Below are positions 59,058-64,000 of a stretch of 64,000 bases of DNA, one piece after another. Position 1 is the stretch's first letter; every line of letters begins with the position of its first letter. A program made the translations under genes and the position numbers. The stretch spans positions 372,952,998 to 373,016,997 of the forward strand of contig NC_081407.1 of the NCBI RefSeq assembly GCF_030272615.1, in the 5' to 3' direction. The notes below the pieces were generated by a model that did not search any database, was not told the origin of the DNA, and saw only the letters and a program-made list of their open reading frames with translations. This DNA is from Cryptomeria japonica. Its lineage: Eukaryota > Streptophyta > Pinopsida > Cupressales > Cupressaceae.

Positions 59058-62000
59058 AACCAATTTCGTGGAATGTTAGGGGTCTTAATGCCCCTAACAA
59101 GCGATGCTTGGTCAAAAGAAGAGTCCTTTTGACTAATGCTGAAATCTTCATGTTCCATGAAACTAAACTAGATTGCCTCCAAGCAGAATCCTTTGGAGCA
59201 GAAATTGGCCACCATTTCTCTGCCAGCCAACAAGTGGCAGTATCTGTAGAAGGTTTGTCAGCAGCTTGTTGATAATTTGAAAACCCCCAGCTGTCCAAAT
59301 TGAAGGAGTTGCTTCTAACATAAATTGATTGCTCATGAGAGTTTTTCATCTGCACTCTAATACTTGTTTCCAATTGCTTAGTATTTATGGACCAGCATCT
59401 CCTATTCTCAGACGTTCTCTATGGTCTAATCTGGATGGATTGTTATCCCTTATCCATGATCATTTCCTTATTATCAGAGGTGACTTCAATGCTATCAGGA
59501 GTTCTAAGGACAAAAGAGGAGGCATCATTAGACTTGGTAGATCTCAATAGGATTTTAATAGTTGGACTAACAGAAATGGTCTCTTTGAGATAGAGTCTGA
59601 TGATAATGTTTTCACTTGGAACTATAGAAGACAAGGCTTTAGTAACATTGCAGAAAAAATAGACAGATTTATCTAGATGGGAGATCTTTCCTCATGTTCC
59701 TTCTCCCTTGATTGTTCTCTTCTTCCTTGTTCAGGCTTAGATCATTTCCCTCTTCTCCTCTCCTTGCAGAGTGCTCCAAATATTTCAAAACCACTATTCA
59801 GATTTGAAAACATGTGGATGGAGGATGCTAGATTCTTAAGTCTTATTGGAAAATGGTGGAATGAAGTGAGCTTTGAAGGGTCCAAGCTTTTTGCCTTTGT
59901 GTCCAAGCTTAAATATGTCAAAAGATAGTTGTTAGAATAGAATGCAATGCATTTTAAGAATATCTTTGTTGTCAAAAAGAAGATAGAGGGCCAGTTGGAG
60001 AAATTGAATGATAGAGTTATTAAGGAGGGTATGAATCAGGTCCTTTTTCAAGAAGAAAAAACATCTGCTGGTTGAATATGAAGATATTTTATCTAAAGCG
60101 GAAATCTTCTAGAAACAAAAATCTAGAGAAAATTGGCTCTAGGCTGGTGATAGGAATATTAAATTCTTTCATAATGTCACCCGTATCCATAGAGGTTTAA
60201 ATGGAATTTCAAGGCTTGATACCCAAGGAATGGATCCACTGATGATCCATATATTATTAAAAATGAGATCGTCAACTTCTTTTCCAAGATGCTTACCAAT
60301 GAAGAAGGCTCAAATCTTTTAGAGCAAAGGAAGCTGCTATCTTTAATTTCTAAAGTGTTCTTGGAGAATCAAAATAAAAAAAAATCAATCAAAGTTTCTC
60401 TCTGGAAGAAGTCAGCATAGCCCTAAATCACCTCCTCTTTGATAAAGATCTAGGCCCAGATGGCTTTCCAACAGGTTTTTTCAAAAAATGCTGGGAGATC
60501 CTTTGTTCAGATTTAGTAGAAGCATTAGAATTTTCTAGGAAATCGGGCAATCTTTTAAAGGAGATCAATAATACATTCATAGTTCTTATTCCCAAGAAAT
60601 AAAAAGCTTCTAGATTAGAGGATTTCAGACCTATTTCCCTCTATAATTCCATCTACAAAATCCTTTCTAAAGTGATGACGAATAGGCTGAAACTTTTAAT
60701 GAAATCCATTATTTCAGAGGAGCAAACAGGTTTTGTCCTAGGTTGCTCAATCTTAGATGGGGTCATTTTTTCTCAAGAGGCAATTCATACTCTCCAAAAA
60801 ATGAAGAGGCTGGGTATGATAGTGAAATTAGACATTTCCAAGGCTTATGATATTGTGGATTTTCTTTTTTTTGTGTAAAATTATGCATGCTTTCGGGTTC
60901 AGTAGATAGTGGATTAATTGGACCTATGAATGCATATCCAAACCAATATTTTCTATCCTTGTTAATGGAAAATCAGAGGTATTTTTCTCATCCTTAAAGC
61001 CTATCCTCCATGGGGACCCAATTTCTCCTTTTCTCTTTATTATTATGGCTGAAGCACTTGGAAGAGCAATAAATCAAAGCCTGCCAACAAAAATTTGGAA
61101 GGTATCAAGATAACCACCAAATTTGTTGCTACACTTCAACAATTTGTTGATGAAAACCTCCTACTTTGCGCAACAAGATCCAAGGAAGCTACCTAGATTC
61201 AGGAACTATTGGAGTCATATGGTAAAGCTTTAGGTCAGGTGGTTAACAAGGAAAACTCTAAAATTTATTTTTTCTCTATCCTGTATCCGTGGAAAATAGG
61301 ATCTTAAAAATATGTAGTTGCGAAAAGGGATCTCTCCCCTGCATATACCAAGGGATCCCAATAGACAAGGGTTTGAGGAGCTGCAAACTATGGGACCCCC
61401 TTAAGCTAAAAGTGGATAAGAAAGTTAATTCATGGAAAGGAAAATGGCTCTCTTGGGCAGGTAGATTGATTTTGCTTCAAGCCATGATCTCTTCTCTTCC
61501 CATATACCATATGTCCCTTCTAGCCCTATCCACACGCATGAATTCTTTCATCATTCAGAAGATGAGGATTTTTTTTTTAGCAAAAAATGGATGAAAGGCG
61601 CACAAAATTGCTTTGATAGGCTAAGAAAAAATTTGTAAACCCAAGTCTTCAGCGGTCTTGGGAATACATAACATTCAGATTCAAAAAAAGGCATTAGGAG
61701 AAAAACTATCCCGAAAGATTCTTATTGATCCAAGTTCAAGATGGGTAAGAATGACACTTACCAAATATGTAGCAATAGGAGACCATGTATTAAATTTCAG
61801 AGAGCTTCTATTCATCCTAAAGGGTCTCTGACTTGGAATTCTATTCTCAAATGTAGGCATCTTATAGTAGATTATGTTTCTTGGGTTGTCCGAGATGGTT
61901 CATCTTGCCTCTTTTGGGAGGATTCTTGGAGTGGATTTTTGAGCATAGATAGTTTAATAACGATTCCAACAACAAGGGAATGGATAAGACTTCATTGGGG

Positions 62001-63287
62001 CCTTCATATCAAGGATTATGTAAAATTTTCAAGGGGTAACTCCTTCTTAGGTTGGGGTTGGAAAAATTGGAAGGCCTCACCCTTCCTTCAAATGAATTAA
62101 ACAAACTTTTTGGCCTCCTCAATGAAAGGCATTTGGTTTTCAGAAATGGAATTGACACTTTGATTTGGTCCCCATCTAAATCTGGCCAATACTCTGTTAA
62201 AATGGGATATAAGGTTCTCACAAACCAAGTGGATTCCGAAGACCAACATATGTCACAAAAGCTTTTATGGAATAATAGAATTATCCCTAAGGATGTCATT
62301 TTTGCTTGGCTGAGAGTCAAGAAAAAGATCCTCACAACAGAGAGATTCAAGAAGATGGGATTTGATGGCTCCTCAAGGTGCATTCTCTGTAAAGCACATG
62401 AGGAATCTGTAGACCATCTCCTCCTTACTTGTCCATTTTCTGTAAAATGCTAGAGGTGGCTATGTGCTAAATTTGGTTGGATTACAACTCTACCAAATGA
62501 CATTGTCTCCCTTTTCTCAAGCTGGCCAATCAGACCAAAAGATGGCATTTTAAGCTCTTTGTGGGAAATTTCTCCCTCTTCTCTAGTATGGGAGGTATGG
62601 AAGGAGCGAAACAGGAGAATATTTGATATCAAAGCAAGGAGTGTTGACTCCGTTTTATCTTCTCTGGAAGCATCCATTGTTGAGAACATTAATATCGTAC
62701 TTCCCCTTTCTACTAACCTAGACAAGAACTTTACATCATGGGATGTCATAATGAGGTTTCCATGGAATGGAATCAAAATTCCTCCCTTCTTAGGAAAGAA
62801 GTCAGGTGACAGTGGAAATGAAGCTTGGTCTCCTTCCTAGTTCAGTTCATTCAAATTGAACTTTGATGGGGATTCTAAAGGAAATCCAGGAGCTTCTGGA
62901 ATTGGATGTGTAGTTAGAGATCATAGTGCAATAGTGATGGGAAATATGGTTGAACCTATTCCTCTAGATGCAAACAATGTAGAAGAATTCAAAGCTATCC
63001 TCTATGGGCTGTCAGAGTGTTCTAACCATTCCATTAGAAGTTTAGCAATTGAGGGGGATTTTGTGATCGTTATAAATGCAATTAAAGGAACTCATTTTGT
63101 TAATTGGAAGATGCAAGCACTACTAGAAATAATTCTAACGCTACTACCTTCCTTCATTAACTACACCTGCAATCACATATATAGAGAGGAAAACACAGAT
63201 GCAGATGCTTTGTCCAAGTTGGCATCGATTGGTACTTCTTTAAGTTGGTGGGCGCCCGAACTCAACTTTAATTCTCCAAGGAATTAG
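59054..63287 (+). pseudogene. LINE ORF2: endonuclease, reverse transcriptase, zf-RVT, RNase H
   Basis: ATG 59054 opens ISWNVRGLNAPNKR, the AP-type endonuclease start. HETKLD, GDFNAI (about 59490) and LDHFPLLLSL (about 59740) are its later catalytic boxes. The reverse transcriptase begins near 60450 with GPDGFPTGFFKKCW, EDFRPISLYNSIYKILSK and EEQTGFV, then KLDISKAYD. The usual F/Y-A-D-D box is FVDE (61143-61154). The zinc tail CILCKAHEESVDHLLLTCPF (about 62380) and VWEVWKERNRRIF follow, then RNase H. At least four frame changes and several stops break the frame. It would nick target DNA and reverse-transcribe the LINE RNA there. Confidence 0.93.
62856..63287 (+). pseudogene. LINE terminal RNase H domain, locally intact
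   Basis: This 143-residue frame reads NFDGDSKGNPGASGIGCVVR, then NNVEEFKAILYGL, IEGDFVIVINAI and NTDADALSKLAS. The Asp, Glu, Asp, Asp set of RNase H1-type (RVT_3) domains is complete. It continues the ORF2 frame after a stop near 62840. The domain removes RNA from RNA-DNA hybrids and is a known acquisition of plant L1 LINEs. Free-standing homologues exist, but position and frame show it belongs to the LINE. Confidence 0.9.
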
Positions 63288-64000
63288 GAAGAGGGTGGTT
63301 GAATTTAGGCAATTTGAATTTCTAAAATAGCCATTCAGGATTTGGGGATTTTCTTAGTTGGGCTACATTTTGAATTCAAATGAAGAGATGCATTTAATTG
63401 TCAATGGTCTTCTTTTCAAACCATGTTTCTCCCGCCAAACAAGTTTGCTAAGTAATCATGATTTTGATTTTGTGGGCCCTTCATCCTATTGTATGTTGAA
63501 TAGGACTAGATAACTGCAACCTCCACTAAGCCAGCTGATTTGGATTCCTTCAAGCTTGAAATCATGCCATGTCATATATGACCATTTCTTGGTTGGGGAG
63601 TAGAAGATGAGTAATAACTATCTCATTCTTTGTGCCATACTTGGAAAGGTTGATGAGGTCAGTATATCTGTCAAATCTTTAGGCAGGTAGAAAAGTATGC
63701 TGCATTCACTGGCCAAGGCTTGTGGTGATGTTTTGGCAATGCTTCAAAGTTAGATTAATTAGTACTATGATCTTGGAAGCTATTTATTTCACCACCTCTT
63801 CTCTGGGCTTTACAACTCCAGGAACTTTGCATTAATGAGCCTAGAAATGCATGACAATGTCATAATAATTTTAAAGAAAGAAAATCTAAGTCTTGTCCTT
63901 TATTTTTTGCTTGTCCATCTTGAAGGTTGAAGGTTTTCTAGGCTCAAAATTGTAGAGGAGTCTTTCCTAGGTTATCAAAATGATGGAGGAAGCTCCTTTC
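63288..64000 (+). other. LINE 3' UTR, partial
   Basis: No further coding motif follows the RNase H stop. The sequence remains similar in composition to the LINE, and no A-tail or target duplication is reached before the window ends. Confidence 0.55.

Larger units (their letters stand above)
56748..64000 (+). mobile_element. plant L1-type LINE with RNase H, continuing past the window
   Basis: The order is ORF1, ORF2 with endonuclease, reverse transcriptase and zinc-binding tail, then a terminal RNase H domain, all on the plus strand. This is the layout of plant L1 LINEs that acquired an RNase H. Both ORFs carry stops and frameshifts, and the reverse transcriptase has lost a catalytic aspartate. 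It is full length or nearly so at the 5' side. The 3' UTR and A-tail are not reached by 64000. Confidence 0.93.

Overview
This window looks like intergenic chromatin of a large plant genome, most likely a gymnosperm such as a conifer. It is AT-rich and gene-poor, and it is filled with old, broken, nested LTR retrotransposons primed by initiator tRNA-Met. It also holds a plant L1-type LINE with a terminal RNase H, a 3.6 kb degenerate telomere-like (CCCTAA) block, several kilobases of pyrimidine-rich microsatellite, and a plastid insertion. A 31-residue frame in that insertion resembles psaM, a plastid gene kept by gymnosperms and absent from angiosperm plastomes. The gymnosperm assignment rests mainly on this and on the repeat landscape, so it is an inference.

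Layout. 1-1.9 kb: unassigned. 1.87-6.35 kb: one 4.49 kb TG...CA unit flanked by perfect ATAAG duplications, read as a solo giant LTR on the minus strand with an internal TATA box and a short acidic ORF. 7.64-8.75 kb: the only clear host gene, a BURP-domain protein, broken by two frame changes. 9.2-19.4 kb: a tandemly duplicated host segment. Copy 1 is interrupted by a 7.7 kb Ty1/copia element, itself hit by a 368 bp TRIM and carrying an internal tandem duplication. Copy 2 keeps the empty target site and a small secreted cysteine-rich peptide gene, whose partner in copy 1 has lost its cysteines. 21.3-25.9 kb: dispersed repeats and a LINE scrap. 25.96-28.18 kb: a small non-autonomous LTR element.

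28.4-40.2 kb: a pile-up of copia-type elements and one gypsy-type LTR, all on the minus strand. It includes a retroelement with a coiled-coil/zinc-knuckle gag followed by about 800 codons of unassigned protein, where protease, integrase and reverse transcriptase would be expected. 40.6-41.0 kb: a 60 bp minisatellite. 41.6-42.1 kb: a GC-rich patch with tRNA-like box A/B motifs. 43.3-46.9 kb: telomere-like repeat with higher-order duplications. 47.1-47.4 kb: a long hairpin next to a copy of the BURP gene's 5' end. 50-52.7 kb: microsatellites. 53.5-54.7 kb: plastid DNA between identical 108 bp direct repeats. 56.7-64 kb: a LINE whose 3' end lies beyond the window.

Apart from the BURP gene and the cysteine-rich peptide gene, nothing here looks like working host coding sequence. 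Every transposon coding region carries stops, frameshifts or lost catalytic residues. Element boundaries were drawn by eye from TG/CA ends, primer sites, polypurine tracts and target duplications.
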